A stretch of 36,803 nt of DNA from NCBI GenBank assembly GCA_018817425.1, contig JAHITX010000118.1:1-36803 (forward strand), written 5' to 3'. Both the position numbers and the translations under genes were made by a program. The notes beneath the pieces were generated by a model that was not told where the DNA came from, did no database searches, and was given only the letters and a program-made list of their open reading frames with translations. This document shows, piece after piece, positions 1 through 8,082 of this stretch. Within the stretch, counting starts at the first letter, position 1. Each line of letters begins with the position of its first letter. The DNA is from Pseudomonadota bacterium. GTDB lineage: Bacteria > Desulfobacterota > Desulfobacteria > Desulfobacterales > RPRI01.

Positions 1-169
1 AAAAGTTAATGATATCTCGTTACGCTTATGCGAACTGGTTCCATAGTTTAACACCTATGGGTAAGGAGGTGTCTTAATATTTTTAAATCTTGTGTATGAA
101 CTTAACCCTTTATATGATTATCAAACCTTGAAATATGAACTAACTTGACAAATTGATATTGTATTTCGC
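1..169. other. Non-coding left flank of the IS66 element
   Basis: No convincing coding frame is seen in these 169 bases on either strand; stops are frequent in all frames. The stretch ends directly at the left inverted repeat of the IS element. It does not read as the missing upstream part of the Fic gene whose 3' end lies on the other side of the element. Confidence 0.4.
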
Positions 170-182
170 GTAACAGTTTAGT
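170..182 (+). repeat. Left terminal inverted repeat of IS66 element
   Basis: GTAACAGTTTAGT is repeated as its exact reverse complement at 2137-2149. Starting with GTAA is typical of IS66 family ends. Confidence 0.8.
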
Positions 183-211
183 CCCCACATTTTGCACGAT
201 TATTCATGGCT

Positions 212-1743
212 TCAGCTTGAATTATTGTACAGTGCAGCCTGAGCTGTCGGAGTGTCGGCTGTGAGAAGTATTTGCAGGAATTGTCCTGGGTGAACACCTT
301 GTCTTCTGGCGGTTTGTACTAGACTTGAAAGAATACTATGAGCTTTTAGGCCACTTTCTGATCGGGTTCCAAAACATATTTTGCGGAAGATAACCAGATG
401 CCTTAGAGACTGTTCTGCATGATTGTTTTTAGGCGGTACACCGGGATACCGGAGGAAAGTAAAAAGGAACTTTTGTTCCGGGCCTGTCAGATAAGCCCTC
501 AATGTTTCTGCGGGTTTGAACGAAAGCGGCCGTTTGCGGATGTTGGAAAGTTGTTTGATAAAGCGATTAGCGATGCCTTCCGCTGATTCCCAGGATATAT
601 CACCTGAGTTTAACTTCCTTGCTGTGTCGCAGGCTTTTTTGAAAAAGGCTATGACCCGATCACAAAACCGGTCTGTTGCTGTGTCTTTTTCGGCTTGCGG
701 CAATAATACATGTTCTCGTTTGACTTCTTTGGCTTTTGTTATTATATGCGCCAGACAGGACTGCCACTGACTTCCAATACCATTATAGGCAGCATACCGG
801 TCACGAACCAGGATGCCCTCAAAGTGTTCTCCGAAAATTGCTCTTGCCACGCTACCTGACCGATGTCTGTTTATGTGAAAATAAGCAAGTTTTTCATTTC
901 CGGCAAACCATACATAATGCCCTATACCGTCATTTCGCCAGGAGGTTTCATCAGCATGAACCACATCGGATACTCTGATTTTCTCAAGTAAATCTTCATG
1001 AATAGACGCTCCGCAAGCAGATGCTTTTCTGTCGAATCCAACAGCAGAGGCAGGAACAAATTTTAACCCAAATATATCACGAAATAACTCGGTCGTTTTT
1101 CTATAAGGGATACCTATTCGGTATCGCAAATAAAGTGCTACAGATTTTGCAACCGGACCGATAGGAGCATTTGAAATTTCATCTTCACCGGCACAACAGG
1201 ACGATTGCACCTTGTACAGAAAGCTTGCCCATGCAGAAAACGAGTAACCACAGTTCGTGGGTTAATGACAATGTCTTCCTGTATATGTTCGCGCAACTCC
1301 TTTAAAGGAGTCAGATGTTTCTTCCGGCAATAAGGGCATGTCGTTGGAGCAGGCACAAAAACGCTTTTGTCAATGCGCTTCGGTTTGGACCTCGCCCATC
1401 CGGGATGGCCCACCGGCGCACCGCGTTTTTTCTTTTTTTGTTGGTTGGAAGACGAGCCTATATCCTCTGAAATACTATCGTCTTTTTTCTTATTTGCTTT
1501 AAATTGCTTCTGATGCAACATTTTTAATTTTGCCTTAAGCTCCGAATTCTCCCCTTCCAGAAAGCGTATCCGTTTATCTCTGTTTGCTAAGCTATCATAA
1601 AATTTATCGATTATCCGCAGATGCTCACTGTAAACATCTTTGCCTCTTCGGTACTCACCCAGAATCCACTTGGTTGACAGCCAGTCCAGGTGAGGGCATG
1701 AGTCCTTATGAGGGCATTTAAAATCACGCGGCTGATAAAACAT
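212..1743 (-). pseudogene. IS66 family transposase (TnpC), frameshifted
   Basis: Two minus-strand reading frames together make one IS66 transposase. The upstream part (stop at 1138) starts at ATG 1743, one base after the stop of the small accessory ORF. It has a leucine-zipper-like segment, a GAPVGHPGW stretch and the CPYC...CTRC zinc finger. The downstream part (from about 1210) holds the DDE transposase: HADET, RDRYAAY and NHAEQSLR carry the catalytic D, D and E. The frames are not in phase. Homology switches from one to the other near 1189-1195 (after CNRPVV, resuming at GEDEISNAPIG), which fits loss of one base. There is no slippery heptamer at that point, so I read it as an inactivating indel, not programmed frameshifting. 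A sequencing error cannot be excluded. Confidence 0.85.
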
Positions 1744-1744
1744 G

Positions 1745-2023
1745 CTACTCGTTTTCAAGTTTAAGCAGTTCCCAGTTGACTTTAGACAAAGCCTGCATAA
1801 GCTTCCAGAGCATTTTATAACGGCTGCTCATCTCCAATGCTTTTGGAGCAATGATTTTTCGGACATAAAGTGTTACGGTTTTCCCTTCAACTTTGGTTGT
1901 GAGGTTATGCCCAGTCATAGACGGCGACTTTGCGACTGTCCCAATAAGAAAGGAATCGAGCATTGCACAAATGTCTTCCTTGAGTCTGGTTTGTTTTTTT
2001 TTCAGAATATCCGTACGTTTCAT
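1745..2023 (-). CDS. IS66-associated small accessory protein (DUF6788-like)
   Basis: A 92-residue protein that begins at an ATG preceded by AAGGAG seven bases upstream. It is basic at the N-terminus and ends in an amphipathic helix. The middle (SMTGHNLTTKVEGKTVTLYV followed by a long helical segment) resembles the DUF6788 proteins often encoded ahead of IS66-type transposases; this family call is from memory and not verified. Its stop codon is one base from the transposase ATG, so the two are probably translationally coupled. Its role in transposition is unknown. Confidence 0.65.
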   Translation of the reverse strand: MKRTDILKKKQTRLKEDICAMLDSFLIGTVAKSPSMTGHNLTTKVEGKTVTLYVRKIIAPKALEMSSRYKMLWKLMQALSKVNWELLKLENE

Positions 2024-2136
2024 ATTTGTCTCCTTAAATGAGTATTAATACTCCTGTAATTTACATAAAAAAAGGCCCGCTTGTCAAGAGAAAAGCAAAC
2101 CAAACTAAAAATAATGCTAAAATAGTTACCGAAAGA

Positions 2137-2149
2137 ACTAAACTGTTAC
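2137..2149 (-). repeat. Right terminal inverted repeat of IS66 element
   Basis: This is the reverse complement of 170-182. Just inside it, a degenerate second copy (GTAAC followed by TATTTTAG on the minus strand, ending at 2128) may be a subterminal transposase site. Confidence 0.8.
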
Positions 2150-2368
2150 GATGTATTTTTACGCGGGGAAATCCCTCGCGGAGAAATCCCGAATATCATC
2201 GGAATGCCTGAACGTTCAGCACGCAGGGTCGTCAGTAATTTACTGGTAAAAGGATATTTGGTTTCCGATTCGGAAAAAGGGCCTGTAATGCTCGGTTTTC
2301 CAGCATCCGTGGTGGGATATTATTTCCCTCGCCTTTATCCTGAAGGAGTTGAATCCAATCTTGATTAA
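2150..2368 (+). pseudogene. C-terminal remnant of a Fic-family protein
   Basis: In the frame that begins at the IS boundary (GAT at 2150), 72 codons read through to TAA at 2366-2368. The peptide contains LRGEIPRGEIP, GMPERSARRV, KGYLVSDSEKGPV and YYFPRLYPEG, which is the winged-helix C-terminus typical of Fic/DOC AMP-transferase proteins of the DUF4172/Fic_N type. The catalytic Fic core (HPFxxGNGR) is absent, since everything upstream is replaced by the IS element. A 15-bp near-tandem duplication (CGCGGGGAAATCCCT / CGCGGAGAAATCCCG, 2162-2191) encodes the doubled RGEIP. There is no start codon, so this is a dead fragment. Confidence 0.7.
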
Positions 2369-2383
2369 CCCATGTACTACTTC

Positions 2384-3445
2384 TTATTTACTGCAAATCC
2401 GGCATCCAAGCAGGCATTGCGGGCACAACAAATGCAGCGAATCGCAAAACCCTGCATTATATGTGCTTGTCCCGCATCCTTCACAAACTAACGGATCAAT
2501 CGATTTGCTTGAAGGGTTATATATCATGGCAAGTTTTTTTGTTTTCCGGCCGATGGCTGCATTGTAGCTAATCTTAACGGATGGAGAATTAATGATCATG
2601 GCTCCGCATAATACAAGCCGTATCTTGATGCTGTATTTTTTAAAAAGGTCATCTTTTTTTTTCTCAAGCTCAAGAGGAATTAATAGTATCTTTTCCTGGC
2701 GATCCGATTTTAACTGATCTGAAATACCCGGCCTTTTCAAGCTGTTTTCCATTTCCCGCTTTAGCCCGGTATAGTATTCATCTAAATTATCAACATCCCG
2801 TTTAAACCGTCTGTTCATGTTGCTCTGAAACATTTTAATTTCATCGGCAAGAACAATAGGAACATTATTTTCGACCGCCTGAATCAACCTTTCAATTACG
2901 GTTTTTTCAATAACACTTTTCCTGTTCCCTGATTCATATTTTTTTTCGGTATAATAAAGAGCGTCTTCTATTCCTGCAACACAAGCTCCGGTTTCAAGAT
3001 TAAAGCACAAAGACACCATGCCTTCTTTCTGTTCATCGCTTTGAGCTATATACCGACATGGAAGAACAATATACCGGGTTAATGTTTCAGCATGGTTTTC
3101 AACCGTACCTGAAGCGCCGTTAAACGAAAATATATCCGTTATCAGCTTGTCAAATCCCTGGCTTTTTATATAATTAAAATGCAGTGAGCATTCCACCACC
3201 GGAATGGTATCACAAACATGGTTTAATATTTTATCAAGAAACGCTGAACCGTATGCAACGGAAAAATCCCCCTGGGCATCTTCTCCGGTTTGAACTTTAA
3301 AATGATCGGGAGTATTTAGTTGCTCCGCCAATGCTTCAGGAAGCAGTACTTCCATCTGATCTGCATGACTTTCCGTTGCTACACCATAAATCCGAAAAAA
3401 TTTTTTGGAAAAATCTGTGAGCGTTTGGTCAGAGTTAGAGTTCAT
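2384..3445 (-). CDS. Cysteine-rich protein of unknown function, coupled to SNF2 helicase
   Basis: About 353 residues; I do not recognise a family. The best start is ATG at 3445, because GGAGAA lies just upstream; an in-frame TTG at 3457 would add four residues. The gene overlaps the end of the helicase gene by 11 bases, so translation is very likely coupled. Visible features are a mixed alpha/beta N-terminal half, a charged, probably coiled-coil segment around residues 195-260 (NMNRRFKRDVDNLDEYY and following), and a C-terminal cysteine cluster (CEGC, then C, then CPQCLLGCRIC) that looks like a zinc ribbon or treble-clef metal site. The tight linkage suggests that it acts with the helicase, perhaps as its nucleic-acid or RNA-polymerase adaptor. 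That role is inference. Confidence 0.7.
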   Translation of the reverse strand: MNSNSDQTLTDFSKKFFRIYGVATESHADQMEVLLPEALAEQLNTPDHFKVQTGEDAQGDFSVAYGSAFLDKILNHVCDTIPVVECSLHFNYIKSQGFDKLITDIFSFNGASGTVENHAETLTRYIVLPCRYIAQSDEQKEGMVSLCFNLETGACVAGIEDALYYTEKKYESGNRKSVIEKTVIERLIQAVENNVPIVLADEIKMFQSNMNRRFKRDVDNLDEYYTGLKREMENSLKRPGISDQLKSDRQEKILLIPLELEKKKDDLFKKYSIKIRLVLCGAMIINSPSVKISYNAAIGRKTKKLAMIYNPSSKSIDPLVCEGCGTSTYNAGFCDSLHLLCPQCLLGCRICSK

Positions 3446-5771
3446 AATTTTCTCCAAAAAGATTCTTGTCTAGTTCTCTGGTTTTTTCATGTTGTGTTTT
3501 TAAACGCTTCAAATGCGAACCAAAACCGGCAAATTCTTTTTCCCGTTCAGCCTGAGATGGTGCATTAACCCAGATATTATATACAATATCCTCGAATTCG
3601 GATTCTCCGTGGATACGGCCGATTATCATATCAATCTCACCGATAACCATTTCGAACATATTAATTTTACGGTCAAGGATCTCAAGTATATGATCCTCAA
3701 TACTCCCGGCATTACACAGATTATAAATCATTACCTGTTTGTCCTGACCTATCCTGTGAATTCTTCCTATACGCTGCTCGATTTTCATAGGATTCCACGG
3801 CAGGTCGTAATTAACCATCTGACAACAAAATTGGAGATTTCGGCCTTCTCCGCCAATCTCGGTAGTGATCAGAACATCCTTTTGTTCACGAAAAATACGG
3901 ATTTGTTCATCTTTTGTAACATTGTCCATACTGCCGTGAAAAAGGACATGCGGAATATCGTACCAGGTTAAAAATTCGGAAACCTGCTCAAGTGAACCAA
4001 TATATTTTACAAAAACTATAATTTTACCTTTTTGTTTCTGTATCAGTTTGAGAAGTGTTTTGTTTTTTCCCGTTTCTCCCATAATTGTGCGGCACAGATT
4101 GACTATTCTTCTTATTTCATCCTGATTCTCATCCGGCAGGTCTTTTTTGGCAAGAATCCGGTTCAGAGTGATTTCCAGTGCCCGCGGCGATGATCCTGCT
4201 TCAGCAAGCAGATTTTTCAGTAAAAGCCTGGCTCCGGCACCTTTTGTCCGGTTGATGGCATCAACCAGACAAACTACGCGTTCATACAACTCGTTTTCAC
4301 TTTGCCCCGGTTCAACACGAATTGTTTGTGCAAATCTGGGTGGAATATCAATCTTAGCCAAAGCCCTGGTATTGCGGATCATCACCTGACCGAGAAGTTC
4401 TCTTAACTGCCTTTTGTTTTGAGGGCTGGCCGGATCTCCTTTTGTCATGAATTCTTTTCGAAATTCCGTTTGTGTCTTTAACTGGCCTGGTTTTAACAAA
4501 GTAATCAGGTTGTATAACTCCATAAGGTTGTTTTCAACCGGAGTCGCAGTTAAAAGCAGCAAGAACCTTTTTTTAAGGGCATTGACCAGTTTCCAGTTAA
4601 GCGTGCTGCGGTTCTTTAAGTGATGCGCTTCATCAACAATTACAATATCATATTCTCTTTCTGTTACATGTTTGAAATTTTTTGGTGATTTGGCATGGTT
4701 GATGGACGCCAGAATAAACGGCCTATCCCAAAAATCATCACTGTTCTTAAACTCGGGGTCATCAGTAGACGTAACATCTATCCCGAATTTCACTTTCAAT
4801 TCTTCCCGCCACTGGCTGACAAGAGGTGTAGGGGTCAGGATCAATGCGTTTTTTACCATTCCCCGCTGTATATACTCCTTAAGCACAATTCCGGCTTCTA
4901 TTGTTTTACCAAGGCCTACCTCATCAGACAAAAGCGCACGCCCTCTGAAGGTCTTTAAAACTTTTCTGGCTGTTTCCTCCTGATACCAAAATGATTTTAT
5001 ATTTTTTAAGGAAGAAAGGCAGATTAAATTTTCAAAAGAATCCATAAAATGGAGCCGGTGTGCTTCCAGGATCAAATTGTAAAGATCAACAGCAGCCGTA
5101 GTCCGGTTTTCTGCAAGACTTTTTGTGAAAGATAAAGTGTCAATCGAAAATGTCACCGGGATATCCGGCAAGTCCTGTTTTTGGGGTTTTGCAGGTTTTG
5201 CCGGAGGCTTCCTGTCGGAGTCAGCAGCCGGTTCGGGGTTTTCCTGTTTTATTATTGGCTTCCTTACGATTTGAATCTTTTTGGACTTGTTTTTCTGTTC
5301 AAGCATGTACAGGCAGTATTGCCTGGAATCGGCTATTCGGGATTTAATCTTATTTTTTTTCTGAATATGTATTTCCGGTAAACGGACAAGAAGTACTTCC
5401 AGAATATTTATGGCATCCTCAAACCGTTTTTCTTTAACAAGGGTATCGGCATAAAGCGGCAGGAATTCATTCTCCAGTTTGTTTATGCGGTACAATTTAT
5501 CCAATCCGATCAGCAAAACATCATTTCTTCCCATTTCACGCCCGATATAGATTAATTCTCTCAAGCAATCCTCATCAGCCGGACTTAGTTTAATCGCTTT
5601 TTGTAAATATATTAGAGCATTTTCGTAATCTTTGGATTGAATCGACCACATGGCTTCATCATAATAGAATTCCGATTTCAGGCCTTTATTTTCCGCATGC
5701 TTCGCTTTACGCTTGTTTAGCTTTTTGGCCTTTTCCCTTGCTTTTCGTTTTTCTTCCTTTGTTTTCGCCAT
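3435..5771 (-). CDS. SNF2/Swi2-family ATP-dependent helicase with N-terminal TPR-like region
   Basis: A 778-residue superfamily 2 ATPase. After a very basic start (MAKTKEEKRKAREKAKK) come about 110 residues of TPR-like helices, a proline/lysine-rich linker (about 165-205) and the two RecA-like lobes. Motif I is SDEVGLGKT near residue 290, motif II is DEAH at 380-383, motif III is LTATPVENN, and motifs V/VI are TTEIGGEGRN and QRIGRIHRIGQ near 666-676. The last is diagnostic of the SNF2/RapA group. Such proteins use ATP to translocate on double-stranded DNA and to remodel bound proteins; RapA recycles RNA polymerase. The TPR region suggests a protein partner, and the overlapping downstream gene is the obvious candidate. 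Whether it serves transcription, repair or defence cannot be told from sequence. Confidence 0.9.
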   Translation of the reverse strand: MAKTKEEKRKAREKAKKLNKRKAKHAENKGLKSEFYYDEAMWSIQSKDYENALIYLQKAIKLSPADEDCLRELIYIGREMGRNDVLLIGLDKLYRINKLENEFLPLYADTLVKEKRFEDAINILEVLLVRLPEIHIQKKNKIKSRIADSRQYCLYMLEQKNKSKKIQIVRKPIIKQENPEPAADSDRKPPAKPAKPQKQDLPDIPVTFSIDTLSFTKSLAENRTTAAVDLYNLILEAHRLHFMDSFENLICLSSLKNIKSFWYQEETARKVLKTFRGRALLSDEVGLGKTIEAGIVLKEYIQRGMVKNALILTPTPLVSQWREELKVKFGIDVTSTDDPEFKNSDDFWDRPFILASINHAKSPKNFKHVTEREYDIVIVDEAHHLKNRSTLNWKLVNALKKRFLLLLTATPVENNLMELYNLITLLKPGQLKTQTEFRKEFMTKGDPASPQNKRQLRELLGQVMIRNTRALAKIDIPPRFAQTIRVEPGQSENELYERVVCLVDAINRTKGAGARLLLKNLLAEAGSSPRALEITLNRILAKKDLPDENQDEIRRIVNLCRTIMGETGKNKTLLKLIQKQKGKIIVFVKYIGSLEQVSEFLTWYDIPHVLFHGSMDNVTKDEQIRIFREQKDVLITTEIGGEGRNLQFCCQMVNYDLPWNPMKIEQRIGRIHRIGQDKQVMIYNLCNAGSIEDHILEILDRKINMFEMVIGEIDMIIGRIHGESEFEDIVYNIWVNAPSQAEREKEFAGFGSHLKRLKTQHEKTRELDKNLFGENYEL

Positions 5772-5841
5772 ATTACAACACTCAAACCGATTATTAGTAA
5801 AACATCCTTGTTTAATAATACCTTTATGAATTATTGAAAGG

Positions 5842-5869
5842 TTGATATTAGAACAAAAAATTATATAAT
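5842..5869 (+). promoter_or_regulatory. Sigma-70-like promoter before the aminotransferase remnant
   Basis: TTGATA (5842-5847), a 16-base spacer and a perfect TATAAT (5864-5869) lie 58 bases upstream of the ATG at 5927, which also has AAGGAG before it. The promoter and ribosome site look intact although the gene behind them has collapsed. Confidence 0.5.
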
Positions 5870-5926
5870 TTCAATGCTAAACTATATATAAAACCGGAGA
5901 AAATATATCATACAAAGGAGCTTTTT

Positions 5927-6265
5927 ATGAACAGCATCTTTTCTGATCGGATTTCTGATGTCCCGCGTTCATTTATCCGCGAAATACTCAAGGTTGCACT
6001 TGATCCATCGGTAATTTCTTTTGCAGGCGGTCTTCCAAACAGAGAGCTTTTTCCCGTTGAGGAGATAAGAGAAGCAACAAATAAAGTATTTGGCATACAC
6101 GGAAGAGATATTTTCCAGTACAGTAATTCGGAAGGTTATCAGCTCTAAGTTAATACAACAAAAACACGCACTATGCGGCTTAATTTCTCATGTGTAGATG
6201 AAGCAACTATTCGGATTGGGATCAGGAAACTGGGAAATACAATTAAGAAACTAACAATAAAATGA
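5927..6265 (+). pseudogene. PLP-dependent aminotransferase (class I/II), internally deleted
   Basis: The first 73 codons (MNSIFSDRISDVPRSFIREI..., with FAGGLPNRELFP and IFQYSNSEGY) match the start of fold-type I aminotransferases related to the LysN/2-aminoadipate group, then stop at TAA 6146-6148. The last 30 codons before TGA 6263-6265 (MRLNFSCVDEATIRIGIRKLG) match the very C-terminus of the same family. Some 300 residues that should lie between, including the PLP-binding lysine, are missing. Both halves are in the same frame and separated by only about nine codons and one stop, so this is a large deletion with a short scar. No functional enzyme can be made. Confidence 0.8.
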
Positions 6266-6295
6266 TAAATATTTAACAAACCGATATTGTTCTTT

Positions 6296-6346
6296 GAAGC
6301 ACACCGCTACAACCAACGGTAAATATTATGCTTAGCGGCGTGCTTC
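6296..6346. terminator. Inverted repeat, possible terminator between convergent genes
   Basis: GAAGCACACCGCTA (6296-6309) pairs with TAGCGGCGTGCTTC (6333-6346): 14 bases with one mismatch and a 23-base loop. It sits between the aminotransferase remnant and the convergent gene at 6389-6727. There is no strong T-run on either side, so a repeat element is an alternative. Confidence 0.45.
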
Positions 6347-6388
6347 GTATCGACTTTAAAGACTTTCAATCAGTTTCATAATTTCCTA

Positions 6389-6727
6389 TTACAAAACAAT
6401 TGCCATATCCCCAAGCAAAACATCCGGAGGCACTGATTCACCACGGGCATTTATCTGTTCGAAGTAATCATGAAATCCGGTTTTGATTACTTCCTGTTCA
6501 AAAAATACTGCTTTTTGTTTATCGGGCATCTCCCATACTGCAATATACTTAAAATCGGCCTTGTATTCCGTGTCTTCGTCATTTATTGCAAAACTAATTA
6601 ATTTCACACCGGATTCGGTTAACATCCCAATTACAGGCAAAAGGCTGTCTATGTAAGATTTGCGCTCGTTATCCGAAAGTCCGACCCATGCCGGTTTTGG
6701 CTTCCATAATTCTACGTAAATATGCAT
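6389..6727 (-). CDS. Small conserved hypothetical protein (DUF6616-like)
   Basis: A 112-residue soluble protein with no signal peptide. The start MHIYVELWKPKPAWVGLS and the later FKYIAVWEMPD resemble small dimeric alpha/beta-barrel proteins (the DUF6616 group, recalled and not checked). The start is ATG 6727 with AAGGAGCT seven bases upstream. It is a single gene followed by the inverted repeat at 6296-6346. A second, longer imperfect hairpin (6769-6830) lies upstream, between it and the oxidoreductase gene. Function is unknown. Confidence 0.65.
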   Translation of the reverse strand: MHIYVELWKPKPAWVGLSDNERKSYIDSLLPVIGMLTESGVKLISFAINDEDTEYKADFKYIAVWEMPDKQKAVFFEQEVIKTGFHDYFEQINARGESVPPDVLLGDMAIVL

Positions 6728-6768
6728 TTGCGTAGCTCCTTATCTGTTTTAATTGTGTTTTAAGTATT

Positions 6769-6830
6769 GAGCCAGTTTCAAAACACCACGTTTTGAGCTT
6801 GAACAAACTGAAACGTTTTTAAATTGGCTC
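6769..6830. repeat. Long imperfect inverted repeat, probably terminator of the upstream unit
   Basis: GAGCCAGTTTCAAAAC (6769-6784) pairs with GTTTTTAAATTGGCTC (6815-6830), 16 positions with two mismatches. It lies just after the stop of the oxidoreductase gene (6848) in its direction of transcription. A terminator is likely, although the loop of 30 bases is long. Confidence 0.4.
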
Positions 6831-6847
6831 TATTGGCAAATAATATA

Positions 6848-7762
6848 TCATATGCTTGATAAAACTTTATAAACTTTCTCATGGTATGGGACACTAAGTC
6901 CATACTCTTTGGCACAATTTATTATGTATCCTGTGAATATATCAAGCTCCGTTTTTTTCTTTCTTTCAAAATCCATTTGCAGTGAAGATTTAGTTTCATA
7001 TGGAAACAATGATACCTTATCAATTGACTTTTTGCAAATATCATCGGGAAGAAAAATCTTTTGATATTTTGAAACATTTTCAACTTCTTTTAATAGCCCT
7101 ATTAAGATGCTTTTGCTTTGTTCATCCTCCATAATTTCGCCGAATGTCTTTTTGCAATAAGAAGTAGCACTTGCAAGAGGAGAAACAAACATATATTTTT
7201 CCCATATAACTTTCTTTATGTCTTTGCGGTATTCGGCCTTTATACCTGCATCTATTAGTAACTGCTCAATTTCCAAATATTCTTTACTTGTACTTTCATC
7301 TCCAAAATAAAATTGACATGATCCGCCCGATTGCCGGACAACACCGGCTTTTTCAATTGATGCACCGATATATACGCAGCCGTCTAATATCCGAGTATCA
7401 GGAAGCACAGCCTTTAAACGTTGTGAGTTATTCACACCGTTTAATATGGTAATCGCCACCGTGTTTTTATTCACACAATTTTTAAATAATTTTGCACTTT
7501 CTTCAAGATCATAGCTTTTCACACAAAATATTATTAAATCAAACAAACCGCAACTTTCCGGATCACTGCTTGCTTTGTAAGGTCTTGCAACAAAAGTACT
7601 CTCATCTGCAATTACTTTTAAGCCGTTTTTCAGAATTTCTTCCAGATGTTTTCCGCGGGCTATAAATACTGTTTTCATATCTTTTTTGTTTTCACAATAC
7701 TTTGCCAGTTTCCCGCCAAAATATCCGCCCACACCACCGATTCCCATTATTGCGATATTCAT
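6848..7762 (-). CDS. Ketopantoate reductase-like oxidoreductase (ApbA/PanE family)
   Basis: A 304-residue protein with a Rossmann NADP-binding start (MNIAIMGIGGVGGYFGG) and the two-domain layout of 2-dehydropantoate 2-reductase. In E. coli PanE the segment WRKLAVNCVIN supplies Lys176, Asn180 and Asn184. Here the matching segment is WEKYMFVSPLA: the lysine is kept but both asparagines are replaced (V and A). The substrate may therefore not be ketopantoate, and I give no gene symbol. It starts six bases after the ABM-fold gene and is the last gene of the ferredoxin/FmdE unit. That context points to a specialised reduction, not vitamin B5 synthesis, but this is inference. Confidence 0.8.
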   Translation of the reverse strand: MNIAIMGIGGVGGYFGGKLAKYCENKKDMKTVFIARGKHLEEILKNGLKVIADESTFVARPYKASSDPESCGLFDLIIFCVKSYDLEESAKLFKNCVNKNTVAITILNGVNNSQRLKAVLPDTRILDGCVYIGASIEKAGVVRQSGGSCQFYFGDESTSKEYLEIEQLLIDAGIKAEYRKDIKKVIWEKYMFVSPLASATSYCKKTFGEIMEDEQSKSILIGLLKEVENVSKYQKIFLPDDICKKSIDKVSLFPYETKSSLQMDFERKKKTELDIFTGYIINCAKEYGLSVPYHEKVYKVLSSI

Positions 7763-7768
7763 TTTAAT

Positions 7769-8062
7769 TCATGTAACCTCTTTAAAGAGATTTACCGACA
7801 CTGATTCAATAAACTCGCCTGCTGTTTCCTTAAAACTCAGCAAATATGGTTGTTGGCTGTGAAAATCAAAAGATTTTCTATCAGCAAATTTTTCTATCAT
7901 TGTAAACAAGTTTGGATTTTCAAGCCCTTCGTAAAGAACATAACTTATGCAACCTTCTTCTTTTCTGGTCGGTTCAATCAGGGCACTTAATGCATTTTTT
8001 AATTTTTCTGCACAACCTTCTTTAGCAATAAATGTTGCAACACAGGTAATATGTTCTTTCAT
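7769..8062 (-). CDS. ABM-fold monooxygenase-like protein
   Basis: A 97-residue protein of the antibiotic biosynthesis monooxygenase (ABM, YgiN-like) family. It shows CVATFIAKEG at the start, the central LIEPTRKEEGCISYVLYE and the final DFHSQQPYL, the usual dimeric ferredoxin-like fold. Some members oxidise quinols or polyketides without cofactors, but many have no known activity, and an oxygen-using role is doubtful in an anaerobe. It lies 20 bases downstream of the FmdE-like gene and six upstream of the reductase gene, so it belongs to the same operon. ATG 8062 is preceded by AAGGAAGG. Confidence 0.8.
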   Translation of the reverse strand: MKEHITCVATFIAKEGCAEKLKNALSALIEPTRKEEGCISYVLYEGLENPNLFTMIEKFADRKSFDFHSQQPYLLSFKETAGEFIESVSVNLFKEVT

Positions 8063-8082
8063 TTCGTTACCTTCCTTTTTTT

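Larger units (their letters stand above)
170..2149 (-). mobile_element. IS66-family insertion sequence (about 1.98 kb)
   Basis: The element is bounded by perfect 13-bp inverted repeats, GTAACAGTTTAGT at 170-182 and its reverse complement at 2137-2149. It carries a small accessory ORF and a frameshifted IS66-type transposase, both on the minus strand. IS66 elements usually make 8-bp target duplications, but the 8 bases outside each end (TATTTCGC on the left, GATGTATT on the right) do not match, so the copy may have been rearranged after insertion or one end may derive from a different copy. The right end abuts a Fic gene fragment. Confidence 0.85.
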
